This document shows, in pieces, positions 27,111 to 35,609 of a DNA stretch of 35,699 bases. This stretch comes from Syntrophobacteraceae bacterium (GTDB lineage Bacteria; Desulfobacterota; Syntrophobacteria; Syntrophobacterales; Syntrophobacteraceae). The DNA lies in contig JARLHP010000171.1 in NCBI GenBank assembly GCA_031292195.1, positions 1-35,699 of the forward strand. The letters run 5' to 3'. The notes beneath the pieces are model-generated. The model saw only the letters and a program-made list of their open reading frames with translations, searched no databases and had not been told where the DNA came from. The translations under genes and the position numbers were made by a program. The stretch's first letter is position 1, and every line of letters begins with the position of its first letter.

Positions 27111-27848
27111 ATGTTAATAATCAATGCGGATGACTGGGGGGTGAATAGAACCTGTACAAACCGAATCCTGGATTGCTACCGGAATGACAGAATTACAAGC
27201 ACCACGGCAATGTTATTCATGAACGACAGTCTCAGAGCGTCGGAAGTGGCGCGCGAGCACGGACTGCCTGTTGGTCTTCATCTCAATTTCACGCGGGAGT
27301 TCGATAACACACGTGGAGGCGCCGTGCTTAATGATCACCAGAAAAGGCTGGTCACGTATTTTAGTAAAAGCAAATATATTAGAACAATCTATAACCCGGT
27401 AATAAGAAACAGTATATTATATTCATTCATGTCGCAATATGACGAGTTTATCAAAATATTTATGAAAACGCCAACACATGTTGATGGCCACCATCACATC
27501 CATCTTTGTATGAATATCATTTGCGATAATATTATACCGGACAATATGAAAATACGACCCAGGTTATGTGGCAGCGGCGGTGAAAAAAATATTTGCGCCA
27601 TATTATATGGAAAGTTAATCGATTATATAATTCACCATAGATATAGGGTTATCGGATCGGTATATAAGCTTGATGTGAGCCGTAGCGACTCCAAATTATC
27701 TGAAATTGTCAATAGAGCGGTGATCCAAAATGTGGAATTGATCACTCATCCGGCGCGTTTGGAAGAATATGAATATCTTAAAACCGAAAGCTATGCGCGA
27801 CTGATTTCACGAGCCCTTCCGGGCTCGTACGGTTCGATAGGGGACTGA
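27111..27848 (+). CDS. YdjC/ChbG-family carbohydrate deacetylase
   Basis: A 245-residue protein of the YdjC/ChbG/HpnK deacetylase family, which removes acetyl groups from N-acetylated sugars with a metal ion. Motifs: INADDWG (Asp7, Asp8), GLHLNFT, the metal and catalytic segment HVDGHHHIH (His123 on) and ELITHPARLEEYEYL. No signal peptide, so it acts in the cytoplasm, perhaps on a lipid-linked or nucleotide sugar of the polysaccharide made here. GAGG lies about 10 bases before the ATG. The gene is AT-rich relative to the block on its left, suggesting acquisition. It ends 5 bp before the next gene. Confidence 0.85.
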   Translation: MLIINADDWGVNRTCTNRILDCYRNDRITSTTAMLFMNDSLRASEVAREHGLPVGLHLNFTREFDNTRGGAVLNDHQKRLVTYFSKSKYIRTIYNPVIRNSILYSFMSQYDEFIKIFMKTPTHVDGHHHIHLCMNIICDNIIPDNMKIRPRLCGSGGEKNICAILYGKLIDYIIHHRYRVIGSVYKLDVSRSDSKLSEIVNRAVIQNVELITHPARLEEYEYLKTESYARLISRALPGSYGSIGD

Positions 27849-27853
27849 CCATA

Positions 27854-29257
27854 ATGGCGGCGCCGGCTAAGCATCGGTTGGAAATATTCCTGGGTTTTGT
27901 GCTGCTGGTGTTGGTGGGCACTGTCTGCAGTTCGAAGGAGATGGGGGCTTCTAACCGGGTGGCGGCGGAAGTGATCCTTCCGGCGACCCGGGTGGCCCCG
28001 TCCAGCCTGAACGTTTTCTCGACGCCGGTGGCGTGGTTTGACGGGGCCGTCTATGCCGTAACCGTCGAAGAACCGGAGGGGAAAGGCAGCGGGGTCAACC
28101 TGCGCACCTTCGTCTGGAAGGGCGTGAGGGGGAACACCGGAGGGTGGCGGTGGGCCCGAACGCTGATTGAAGACAGGACATTGGACGACCTGTATCATAC
28201 CGGGCCTTCTATTGGCATCGATCAAAGCGGCACCATTCACGTAGCGTACAATATGCACAATATGCCCTGGCAGTATGGAGTTTCCAGGCGGCCGGCAGAT
28301 ATTTCCACATTCGAGTTTCGAGGGACGCCGGTGACACTGGGGGAACTGGAGTCTTTGAAATGGGAAAATCGGGTTTCTTTCCCCCGCTTCGGGACGGCGG
28401 CCATTGCCGGCACGCAGATCACCTACCCGGCGTTTTTTAACGACCGGACCGGGAAGTTGTACATCACCTACAGATTCGCCACTCACCCCCGGCGAAGATG
28501 GGCGGATAGAGGATTTGCCGGGGCCATCGCGAGCTATGAGCCCGACACGAAAAGATGGCAAGGTCTGGGGGGGCCGGTGTTTGTTGGTCCGGCCGATGCC
28601 GATCTGCCGGGCGGGGTGAAGAGTCGGGAGATAGCCGCCTTTGCATTCAAGGAGGGATGGTCGGTTTACCTGGTTCACCTTTTCTTCGACGTAAAGAACC
28701 ATATGCACCTCTCCTGGTTGTGGCGCAAAGGGGGGGCCGGCGAGGATTGCGGCGACCCAAGTTATGGTTTTTCGCCGGACTTGGGCCGCACGTTCCTAAG
28801 AGCCGATGGAACGCGCTACCGGCTTCCCATTTCCCCGGAGGACTCGGGCGGGGTGTTTGGGGGGGGAGGGACACAAAAATTTTACGCGCCCACATCGCTT
28901 ACCGCCGACCGGCTCGGGCGCCCCTTGATGCTCTTGAACCCGATAGGTTTGCCCAGGATTTTGACCCGATTTTTGGGGGCATCGGCCACATGGTCCAAAC
29001 CCGAAAGGTCCCCCCGGGGCGCGAGCGTTGTATACGCCGACGATGCGGGTACGCTGTGGGCCTTTGCAACCGGGATAAGCGTCTTTAGGAAAAGCGCGAA
29101 AACCGGTTCCCGGTGGCAAAGGGTATACCGAGACCCGGCGGGTGATTTTGGATACCCGAAGATTCTTGCCGTCCCCCGAAAAGGGCTCATACTCGTTTAT
29201 GCGCAGAGGTTGGATGGTTCGGAGGTAAAAATTACAGGCATCAGGACCGGGCCTTGA
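27854..29257 (+). CDS. Exported BNR-repeat (beta-propeller) protein
   Basis: A 467-residue protein with an N-terminal hydrophobic segment (residues about 10-26, FLGFVLLVLVGTVC) that fits a signal peptide or anchor. The body has the mark of the BNR_4-type family, QSGTIHVAYNMHNMPWQYGV, with repeated strand-turn units such as YPAFFNDRTGKLYITYRF and SADDAG-like turns, consistent with a seven-bladed propeller. Some relatives are, as I recall, polysaccharide lyases (ulvan-lyase families), so a glycan-cleaving or glycan-binding role at the cell surface is plausible but unproven. GC-rich, unlike the genes on each side. It overlaps the next frame by four bases if that gene starts at TTG 29254. Confidence 0.72.
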   Translation: MAAPAKHRLEIFLGFVLLVLVGTVCSSKEMGASNRVAAEVILPATRVAPSSLNVFSTPVAWFDGAVYAVTVEEPEGKGSGVNLRTFVWKGVRGNTGGWRWARTLIEDRTLDDLYHTGPSIGIDQSGTIHVAYNMHNMPWQYGVSRRPADISTFEFRGTPVTLGELESLKWENRVSFPRFGTAAIAGTQITYPAFFNDRTGKLYITYRFATHPRRRWADRGFAGAIASYEPDTKRWQGLGGPVFVGPADADLPGGVKSREIAAFAFKEGWSVYLVHLFFDVKNHMHLSWLWRKGGAGEDCGDPSYGFSPDLGRTFLRADGTRYRLPISPEDSGGVFGGGGTQKFYAPTSLTADRLGRPLMLLNPIGLPRILTRFLGASATWSKPERSPRGASVVYADDAGTLWAFATGISVFRKSAKTGSRWQRVYRDPAGDFGYPKILAVPRKGLILVYAQRLDGSEVKITGIRTGP

Positions 29258-29283
29258 CCGGCGAAGCCTTTTCGAGAAGCGAC

Positions 29284-30534
29284 ATGATGGAAAGTGATGG
29301 TGTGCATGGGGCGGTCAAAAAGCCTCGAGTAAACCGTATATATATTGTCCCGTTTGTATTGGTGCTTATCTTTACAATAGTTTCATTCAAGGCTCAAACC
29401 GAAGATACTTTCAGCACGGTAGCCCCTCTTTCGGATCCGGTCAGGCAAGTGGCGTTGGGCACGTCGTATATTATGGCTATTGTACTGCTTATATGTAAAT
29501 ACAACTGGACATTTATAACGGTTCGAAGGAATGTTGTTTATGTTTTGGCAGTGTTGTATGTGTTTTCATCCTCATTGTGGTCAAATTATCCTGGAATAGT
29601 TTTTATTACATTTGTCCACAATATAGGGTTTACAGCAGTTGTGCTATGCATTGTTTATTATATAGATGATGATATATCGGAACTGTTCATGATATTCGCT
29701 GGTATCTTTCTAATAATTATCATTGGGTCAATCGTTATTGCGATTATTCTGCCCAGCCGAGGGATTTACTATAATGGTAGATGGATGGGAGTAGGTTCTC
29801 ACCCTAATGAACTAGGATTCACCTGCATGATGTCAGTGTGGTCCGCTGCGAGTTGCATCTATTTTTCTAAAAAAAAGATCATAAGATTTATTGGCATTAT
29901 ATTGATTGCATCAGCTATGTTATGTCTTTACATGTCAGACAGTGTAACTTCTGTGGTGTGTTCATTGTTTACGATTGCTTCGTTTTTGTCCTTGATCAAC
30001 ATGGACGCGAGCAAACCGCAACATCCGGTAATAAGGCTCGTTATCTATGCATGGATCGGCGTGGGTGTACTAATCGCATTATATGCCTTCCATCCCGGAC
30101 CGCTGAGTGGTCGGAGCATTTTTCAGCTGATGGGAAGACAGTCCAATCTCACCGGGCGAACGGAGCTGTGGGCTTCGGGGGCCGAGGCTGTCGCCCGGAG
30201 GCCGTTTCTGGGGTGGAGCTTCGATTCCATGGCTTCGGTACTGTCCAAAGATATCATATCCTACGCCCAGTTCCACGACGGATACCTCAACCTGGTCGTC
30301 TCAGGCGGGTTTATGGGTCTGATTATGTTCATACTGATCCTGTTCCGATATGTGCGATTATCAAAGCATATACTGAAAACCGAGTACGCGGCAACCGTGT
30401 CCATGGCAATCCTGGTCATGTCTATTCTCATCCATAATATCTCCGAGGCATCTATCATGCGCGTGACGCATCCACTCTGGCTGATATTTATCTTGTGTTA
30501 TTTTTACGTGGATAACCTCGCGACCAGATCATAA
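29284..30534 (+). CDS. O-antigen ligase/polymerase family membrane protein
   Basis: A 416-residue integral membrane protein with about ten hydrophobic segments. The large periplasmic loop and following segment show the Wzy_C/WaaL pattern: GRTELWASGAEAVARRPFLG, then AQFHDGYLNLVVSGGFMGL with the conserved His. It would polymerise or ligate lipid-linked glycan at the periplasmic face. I chose ATG 29284 (GAGAAG upstream; ATG 29287 also possible); a TTG at 29254 would overlap the BNR gene stop. Ligase and polymerase cannot be told apart from sequence. The first two thirds are AT-rich; the last third is closer to the host composition. Confidence 0.82.
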   Translation: MMESDGVHGAVKKPRVNRIYIVPFVLVLIFTIVSFKAQTEDTFSTVAPLSDPVRQVALGTSYIMAIVLLICKYNWTFITVRRNVVYVLAVLYVFSSSLWSNYPGIVFITFVHNIGFTAVVLCIVYYIDDDISELFMIFAGIFLIIIIGSIVIAIILPSRGIYYNGRWMGVGSHPNELGFTCMMSVWSAASCIYFSKKKIIRFIGIILIASAMLCLYMSDSVTSVVCSLFTIASFLSLINMDASKPQHPVIRLVIYAWIGVGVLIALYAFHPGPLSGRSIFQLMGRQSNLTGRTELWASGAEAVARRPFLGWSFDSMASVLSKDIISYAQFHDGYLNLVVSGGFMGLIMFILILFRYVRLSKHILKTEYAATVSMAILVMSILIHNISEASIMRVTHPLWLIFILCYFYVDNLATRS

Positions 30535-30561
30535 ATATTACAGATGATTAGAAATGGATAA

Positions 30562-31869
30562 ATGTCGCCGTTAACGGTATGCAAACAATCAGGCGTCAAA
30601 TATTGGTCGGCATCAAAGCTGCGAAGCGGGCTAGCGGCCAAAATGGGGATAGGGGCGATAGACCAGGCCCTGTTGAGCGGCGCCAACTTTATTATAGGGA
30701 TTATAATCATCCGCTGCGTCAGCAAATTCGACTATGGTCTTTACGTGTTCGGGTTCTCGGCGATCCTGCTGGCCAGTGGATTGCAAGATGCCGTGATAAA
30801 TGTACAAATGTCGATTATCGCGCCAACCATGAATAGTGTTCAAAAAAAAATCTTTTGCTCTCACCTGGCGGTGGGCCAGTATGTACTGTGGCTTCCGCTC
30901 AGTGGCCTGGGAGTTTTCACCGCATGGGTTCTTTTTAGAACCGCGGTCTTTAACACTCACGAGATGACCATGGCTGTCGTATTATCCGTCGCTGTTCCGG
31001 CGATTTTCCTGAGGGAGTTCTACCGCGGTTTGCTGTTTGTGAATTTGCAGCCCTTTAAAGTTTTGCTGTTGGACATATTGTACATAGTGATCTTGTTCTG
31101 CCTCATTTTTGTGTTTGCATATGCTTTCCCCTCGGCTATGGACATCCTGAGCTTTGTTGCGATGGGCGCTTCATCCTTGATAATCGGGGGGGTTGGGTTG
31201 CTGGGGCTTCTCGGGGCGGGGTGGTTTGAGGCCTGCCGCACCGGGTGGCTGGCCTCATTTTCACGGTGCTGGGTAAACGGCAGGTGGGCTCTGCTTGGAG
31301 TTGCGGTCACGTGGGCGCAGAGGCAGAGCTATGTCTATATGCTCCTGATCCTCAGGGGCGCGGAAAACACCGCGGAGGTGAACGCCGCAAGGCTGATGCT
31401 GATGCCGGTCGGGCTTTTGCTGATGTCCTACGGGCGCATAGTGGTGCCCCAATGGGCGAGCGACCGGTGCTTTGGCAGAGCGGATGAAATTTTGCGCTCC
31501 GCGCGAAAAATCCTGAAGTATTTGCTTTTGGCTATCTGCTCCTACGCCGCTATCCTGCTGGTGAGCAAAGAGCGGTTGATTCCGCGGCTTTTCGGGAGGG
31601 GATACTCGGGTTCGTGTCATTATATTCTGCTTTGGGGTCTGATATTCATTGCCCAGGCCGTAAGGACCAACTTGTCGCTCGTTCTCCAGGTATTCGAGAA
31701 GTTCCGCTACCTTGGCATCACCAATTTCGGGGTGATGATCGTCACCGTATGCGCCAGCGCTCTGTTGATCGGCCTCTATAATGACGCGGGCAGCCTGTTG
31801 GCGACGCTTCTTGGGGAAACCTTGCTGGCGCTGGTTTTCTGGCTTCCTGTGAGGAGGTTGGGAGGGTGA
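30562..31869 (+). CDS. Polysaccharide flippase (Wzx/MATE-like)
   Basis: A 435-residue protein with twelve or so membrane segments, starting with GIGAIDQALLSGANFIIGII and a cytoplasmic basic N-terminus, like the MOP/Wzx exporters that flip undecaprenyl-linked repeat units. The start at 30562 has only a weak ribosome site; an internal Met at about residue 28 (KMGIGAID) is a possible alternative. The stop overlaps the next start (GTGA), indicating coupled translation with the GT2 gene. Confidence 0.82.
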   Translation: MSPLTVCKQSGVKYWSASKLRSGLAAKMGIGAIDQALLSGANFIIGIIIIRCVSKFDYGLYVFGFSAILLASGLQDAVINVQMSIIAPTMNSVQKKIFCSHLAVGQYVLWLPLSGLGVFTAWVLFRTAVFNTHEMTMAVVLSVAVPAIFLREFYRGLLFVNLQPFKVLLLDILYIVILFCLIFVFAYAFPSAMDILSFVAMGASSLIIGGVGLLGLLGAGWFEACRTGWLASFSRCWVNGRWALLGVAVTWAQRQSYVYMLLILRGAENTAEVNAARLMLMPVGLLLMSYGRIVVPQWASDRCFGRADEILRSARKILKYLLLAICSYAAILLVSKERLIPRLFGRGYSGSCHYILLWGLIFIAQAVRTNLSLVLQVFEKFRYLGITNFGVMIVTVCASALLIGLYNDAGSLLATLLGETLLALVFWLPVRRLGG

Positions 31870-32768
31870 GGGCAAATATAACGGTATGCGTGGCTACCTA
31901 TAAGAGGCCGGCCGGCCTGGCAAGGCTTCTTGACAGCCTGGCAAACCAGGAGGCTGGTGGCCCGGTCTACCGCATAGCGGTGGTGGACAATGACCGGGAA
32001 GGCTCCGGCGGCGGGGTGGTGGAGAAGTTCCGGCTGTCCAAAGACATGGAGGCGGCCTACGAGATAGAACCGGAGCGAGGAATCGCCCCGGCCAGGAACA
32101 GGTCGGTAAGGCTTGCGGGAACCGATTTCGTGGCCTTTGTCGATGATGACGAGGTGGTGTGCACCCGCTGGCTGAGGGAGCTCTACGAGTGCGCTCTAAG
32201 AAACGAGGCCGATGCCGTGCTGGGACCCGTTGTGCCTGCATTTCCCGCCGAGAGCCCGGACTGGGTTGTAAAGGGGCGGTTTTTCGAGCGGCCCGGACAC
32301 CAAAATGATGCTCTTGTCGAGCGGGGGCGCACGGGCAATGTCCTGGTCAAAAAGAAGTGGCTCGACCTGTTTGCCACCCCTTTCGATCTCCGGCTGGGCC
32401 TTCGCGGCGATGAGGATTCGGACTTTTTCGAGCGCATCCGCAGCCTTGGCGCCAGGTTCTATTGGGCCGAAAAAGCGGTTGTGACAGAATATGTGGAAAA
32501 AGACCGGCTTAGCGTGCGGTGGGTGCTCAAGCGGGCTTTCCGGGGAGGGCAAGGCTTTGCGTGCCGGCATATGCCCCAAGGGGCGCCGGGTAGGGTGTGG
32601 CATTATGTTTGTCGCGGTTGTCTATGCCTGCTGTCCCTGGCCCTGACCTGCGTCACGCTTCCCTTCGCCCTCCACATTTCCGTTGGGTGGCTGAGGAGAG
32701 CTTTCAGCAACCTGGGGCAGATCAGCGTGATATTTCCCTACCGCTATGAGGAATACCGCAACCGTTGA
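31866..32768 (+). CDS. Family 2 glycosyltransferase
   Basis: A 300-residue GT-A fold enzyme: ITVCVATYKRPAGLARLLDS at the N-terminus, the nucleotide-sugar site VVDNDREG, the metal-binding FVAFVDDDEVV, and GDEDSDFFERIRSLG as the ED motif region. A hydrophobic stretch near residues 250-275 (CLCLLSLALTCVTLPFALHI) suggests membrane association. It starts at a GTG that overlaps the flippase stop, with GGAGG immediately before. Donor and acceptor are unknown. GC-rich. Confidence 0.87.
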   Translation: MRANITVCVATYKRPAGLARLLDSLANQEAGGPVYRIAVVDNDREGSGGGVVEKFRLSKDMEAAYEIEPERGIAPARNRSVRLAGTDFVAFVDDDEVVCTRWLRELYECALRNEADAVLGPVVPAFPAESPDWVVKGRFFERPGHQNDALVERGRTGNVLVKKKWLDLFATPFDLRLGLRGDEDSDFFERIRSLGARFYWAEKAVVTEYVEKDRLSVRWVLKRAFRGGQGFACRHMPQGAPGRVWHYVCRGCLCLLSLALTCVTLPFALHISVGWLRRAFSNLGQISVIFPYRYEEYRNR

Positions 32769-32788
32769 GAGGAAGGCAGACCGGGAAT

Positions 32789-33355
32789 ATGGCGAAGGCT
32801 ATCAAGGCTGGGGGCATCAATATACTGAGGCGATTACGCTATTTTCGATACTACAAAAAGTTCGCGCAATGCGGCGCAAACGTCATTCTTTCTCGTAACG
32901 GATTGATTTTACGGCCGGAACAGATCCGGTTGGGAGATAATGTTTTTATATCGAGCGGATTTCGAATTTCGGCTTATCAACTGAAGTTTGGTAATAATAT
33001 CATGATTGGTCCCAATCTCGTAATCGAATGCGAGGATCATATCGTCGATCGAGTGGGTGTACCTATGATGAATTATAGCGACAGCAAAAAATTTGGACAG
33101 GTCACCATAGAAAACGATGTATGGATCGGAGCAAATGTGGCGATCCTCAAGAACACTACGATTCGGGAAGGGGCCATTGTTGGTGCGTGTTCTCTTGTGA
33201 ACAGGGACATCCCTCCTTATTGCATCGCGTACGGGGTACCGGCAAGAGCACAGCGGCCAAGGTTTTCAAACGAGTCGTTGCGAGCGCACCTGGAAATGGT
33301 GAGATCGAGATATACGTTTGAAGAAGTGGAACATTATTTTCAAAGAAGTACATAA
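32789..33355 (+). CDS. Hexapeptide-repeat acyltransferase
   Basis: A 188-residue left-handed beta-helix acetyltransferase. Repeats are seen in LGDNVFISSGFRI, GNNIMIGPNLVIE, IENDVWIGANVAILKN and TIREGAIVGACSLVNRDIPP, ending with the family's IAYGVPARAQRPR. It would O-acetylate a sugar of the polysaccharide. I chose ATG 32789; a TTG at 32765 overlapping the GT2 stop is possible and would add eight residues. The gene is AT-richer than its left neighbour. Confidence 0.85.
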   Translation: MAKAIKAGGINILRRLRYFRYYKKFAQCGANVILSRNGLILRPEQIRLGDNVFISSGFRISAYQLKFGNNIMIGPNLVIECEDHIVDRVGVPMMNYSDSKKFGQVTIENDVWIGANVAILKNTTIREGAIVGACSLVNRDIPPYCIAYGVPARAQRPRFSNESLRAHLEMVRSRYTFEEVEHYFQRST

Positions 33356-33387
33356 AGAAAAGGGATCAAAACAGCAGCCCATGGGGA

Positions 33388-33521
33388 GTTGAGTTGAGAA
33401 GCCCCGAGCTTTTCCCGCCTGTTTAAACACCATTTGTTTGGAGGCCTCTTTGTGACTCTCGAGAAGGGCGGCGGGATTTGGGCTTAGTACCTCACGCGTG
33501 AGTTGACATTTTGGATATCGG
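33388..33521 (+). repeat. Composite repeat R1, copy B, with one palindromic unit
   Basis: Direct copy of 25941-26118 with a single CTCACGCGTGAG (33491-33502). The two copies plus their adjoining transposase ends bracket the genes from 27111 to 33355. Confidence 0.8.
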
Positions 33522-33663
33522 AGCCTCTTGCAAAACTCAATATTTCGCCCTTTCAGGGCTGGAACCACTGGGTATGCAATTTCCCGGGGCGATGCCCCGG
33601 GCTATGGTATTCCGCCCCTATGATTGTGCAAAATTGCTTAAACTTCAGGGCAGACGACCAAGC

Positions 33664-33835
33664 AGGTCGTCGCCTTCTTTTTCGTTCCTTTCCGGGGGTA
33701 TCGGCCTCACTTTCCGGGGGTATCGGCCTCACGGCCTCAACCCCCGGCTAATGGCTTTGATCCCTCCGGGATCACGATCGTCGCTCTAAAAGAGCAGCAC
33801 CGATTCCAGTTGAGTCGCTTATCTGAACAACATTG
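33664..33835 (+). mobile_element. Right-end fossil of the REP-associated transposase element, copy B
   Basis: It matches 26226-26382 and the window end. It starts within GGTCGTCGCCTTC and ends GAACAACATTG. A 22-bp unit TTTCCGGGGGTATCGGCCTC (plus AC) is duplicated in tandem here (33689-33710, 33711-33732), as in the copy at 35660, but single in copy A. No transposase codons remain. Confidence 0.75.
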
Positions 33836-33935
33836 TGTCTCCCCCGCGCCCACCGGGATTCGGCGCCTGGCCAAAGGCAGCCGCCGAAACGCCAAACAGA
33901 GCCGCGAAGCGGCTGCGCCGCTACAAACAGATGAT

Positions 33936-35003
33936 ATGAAAAATATTCTATTACTTCATCCGCCGCTTTTATTTTACAAAGTAAAAATTTACAATCTGCT
34001 TTATCGTGAGCTACTCAAACGAGGCTATAAATTATATGTATGGACCAGCCATATTCAAGAAGGAAGTGAGCCGGTATCTTTTCCAGTTATAGATATGGCC
34101 ATGACGATCAAAAACTATATTTCAATTGTTCGCAGATTAGGAATAGTGATTCAAATCAATATATTGTCCAAAGAATATGGGATTATTTTCTTCTATTGCT
34201 TCAGTATATTATATGGAAAAATAAAGAAAATAAAGTCAATATATTATGGACATGGAGTCGATTTGACAAAGCGCAATCACATTATTAAAAGATGGATACA
34301 GAATATATTTCATATATGGTTTGATGGAATACTGTTATACTCTAATGCTCAATGCAAATATTTATGGAAAGCTCACATTAAAAAGGTGTTTATTGCAAAT
34401 AATACCTTGTTATTGGATGGATATGAGGAAAAGGAAGTAAATGCGCGGCGTCATATTACGTCTAAATATGGCATATCCGAAAACAATATAGTGTTGTTTG
34501 TAGGAAGAATAAGTAAAAGAAAGAAGTTTGATATATTATTGGAAATATTTAACAGATATTTCGCCATGTCGAAGGATATTGCGTTCGTTGTTATAGGGCC
34601 TGGAATCACTCGACAACATATTGAAAAAGTACAGAACATGGATAATTTTTATTATCTTGGCCCAATATACGATAAAGAGAAAATAAACGAGATATTCTAT
34701 ATCAGCGATATATTTTGTGTTCCTGGAAGTCTTGGATTGGGAATTGTGGAAGCGATGTACTGGGGGCTTCCTGTTTTAACCATGGATGTTTTTCACGGTC
34801 CGGAAGAAATGTATATCACGAGTGGATTTAATGGATTCATTCTGAAGAATATGCATGAAATAGCCAAGATGATTGTGTGTCTGTTCTTGGATCGGGCGTT
34901 ATTGTCCGTTCTGGGAGCCAACGCTAGAGCGACCATTCTCGATGAAGCCGGTATCGAGAAAATGTTCGGCGGATTTTTTGAGGTTTTATCCAGTCTTTCC
35001 TGA
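33936..35003 (+). CDS. GT4-type glycosyltransferase
   Basis: A 355-residue GT-B enzyme. The N-terminal domain opens MKNILLLHPPLLFYKVKIYN. The donor-binding domain has LFVGRISKRKKFDILLEIF, VVIGPG, FYYLGPIYDKEKINEIFYIS and the EX7E-like segment PGSLGLGIVEAMYWGLPVLT. I chose ATG 33936; the frame is open upstream to 33810 only because it runs through repeat sequence. No good ribosome site is visible. Strongly AT-rich, unlike the housekeeping block, so likely acquired by transfer. Confidence 0.85.
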   Translation: MKNILLLHPPLLFYKVKIYNLLYRELLKRGYKLYVWTSHIQEGSEPVSFPVIDMAMTIKNYISIVRRLGIVIQINILSKEYGIIFFYCFSILYGKIKKIKSIYYGHGVDLTKRNHIIKRWIQNIFHIWFDGILLYSNAQCKYLWKAHIKKVFIANNTLLLDGYEEKEVNARRHITSKYGISENNIVLFVGRISKRKKFDILLEIFNRYFAMSKDIAFVVIGPGITRQHIEKVQNMDNFYYLGPIYDKEKINEIFYISDIFCVPGSLGLGIVEAMYWGLPVLTMDVFHGPEEMYITSGFNGFILKNMHEIAKMIVCLFLDRALLSVLGANARATILDEAGIEKMFGGFFEVLSSLS

Positions 35004-35162
35004 AATCCATTTTTTCTATTGTATAGTGGTCGTATGGACCATCGGGTGGTGGTCAATGCTGTCGAGTTAAAAATTAGCCGGTGGTTGAGCCCACGGGGCG
35101 ATACCACCGGAAGGCAAGCCGCATCATCATGCACCCCGAAGGGGCGCCAGCAAGGGCATTCG
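35004..35162 (+). mobile_element. Left end of the REP-associated transposase element
   Basis: The segment before the transposase holds the hairpin CCGGTGGT (35078-35085) / ACCACCGG (35103-35110) and CACCCCGAAGGGGCG. Such imperfect palindromes flank REP-associated transposases and are their likely substrates. Confidence 0.5.
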
Positions 35163-35609
35163 ATGTCATCCACCTATCTCAGTCTCCATTATCATCTAGT
35201 CTTCGGGATGAAAAACCGTATTGCCTCGATCGACCCTTCATGGCGTACCCGTCTTCATGAGTACATCGGGGGGACTGTTCGTGGGTTGGGAGGCTTTCCC
35301 GAGGTCATTGGCGGCGTTGCCGATCATGTTCACTTGTTGCTGGCGCTCAAATCCACCCACTGTCTGGCGGACGTTGTTCGCGAATTAAAGAAAGCGTCAT
35401 CAGAGTGGGTGCACGATGAAATCGGAGATCGCACCTTCAGGTGGCAAGATGGATATGCGGCCTTCACCGTGAGCGCCACGGTTCGCGTTGCCGTGCGCAA
35501 ATACATCTGCAACCAGGAAGAGCATCACCGATTTAAGTCATTCCGTGAGGAATTTGTCGAATTCCTCGAAAAAGCGGGGATTCAATATGATCAGAGATAC
35601 CTTGATTGA
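35163..35609 (+). CDS. REP-associated tyrosine transposase (IS200-like Y1 family)
   Basis: A 148-residue Y1/HUH single-strand transposase. It shows SLHYHLVFGMKNR at the N-terminus, the metal-binding HUH motif DHVHLLL (His55, His57), WQDGYAAFTVSATV, and the nucleophile Tyr114 in RKYICNQEEHHR, ending FLEKAGIQYDQRYLD. The ATG at 35163 begins MSSTYLSL. The length is normal and no break is seen, so it may be active. Remnants of its right end at 26175 and 33664 show that related copies moved or recombined here before. Confidence 0.88.
   Translation: MSSTYLSLHYHLVFGMKNRIASIDPSWRTRLHEYIGGTVRGLGGFPEVIGGVADHVHLLLALKSTHCLADVVRELKKASSEWVHDEIGDRTFRWQDGYAAFTVSATVRVAVRKYICNQEEHHRFKSFREEFVEFLEKAGIQYDQRYLD

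Larger units (their letters stand above)
33356..33935. other. Repeat-filled gap inside the glycan locus
   Basis: This 580-bp gap holds R1 copy B, a segment with the hairpin CCCGGGGCGATGCCCCGGG (about 33583-33601), the transposase right end copy B, and a GC-rich stretch with AGCCGC/GCGGCT (about 33900-33914). It contains no gene. It separates the acyltransferase from the last glycosyltransferase, whose promoter must lie in or be supplied by these repeats. Confidence 0.6.

Noticed and set aside
33810..33935. N-terminal extension of the GT4 glycosyltransferase
   Set aside because: The extra 42 codons run through the transposase right end and GC-rich repeat sequence; the family start is at MKNILLLHPP.
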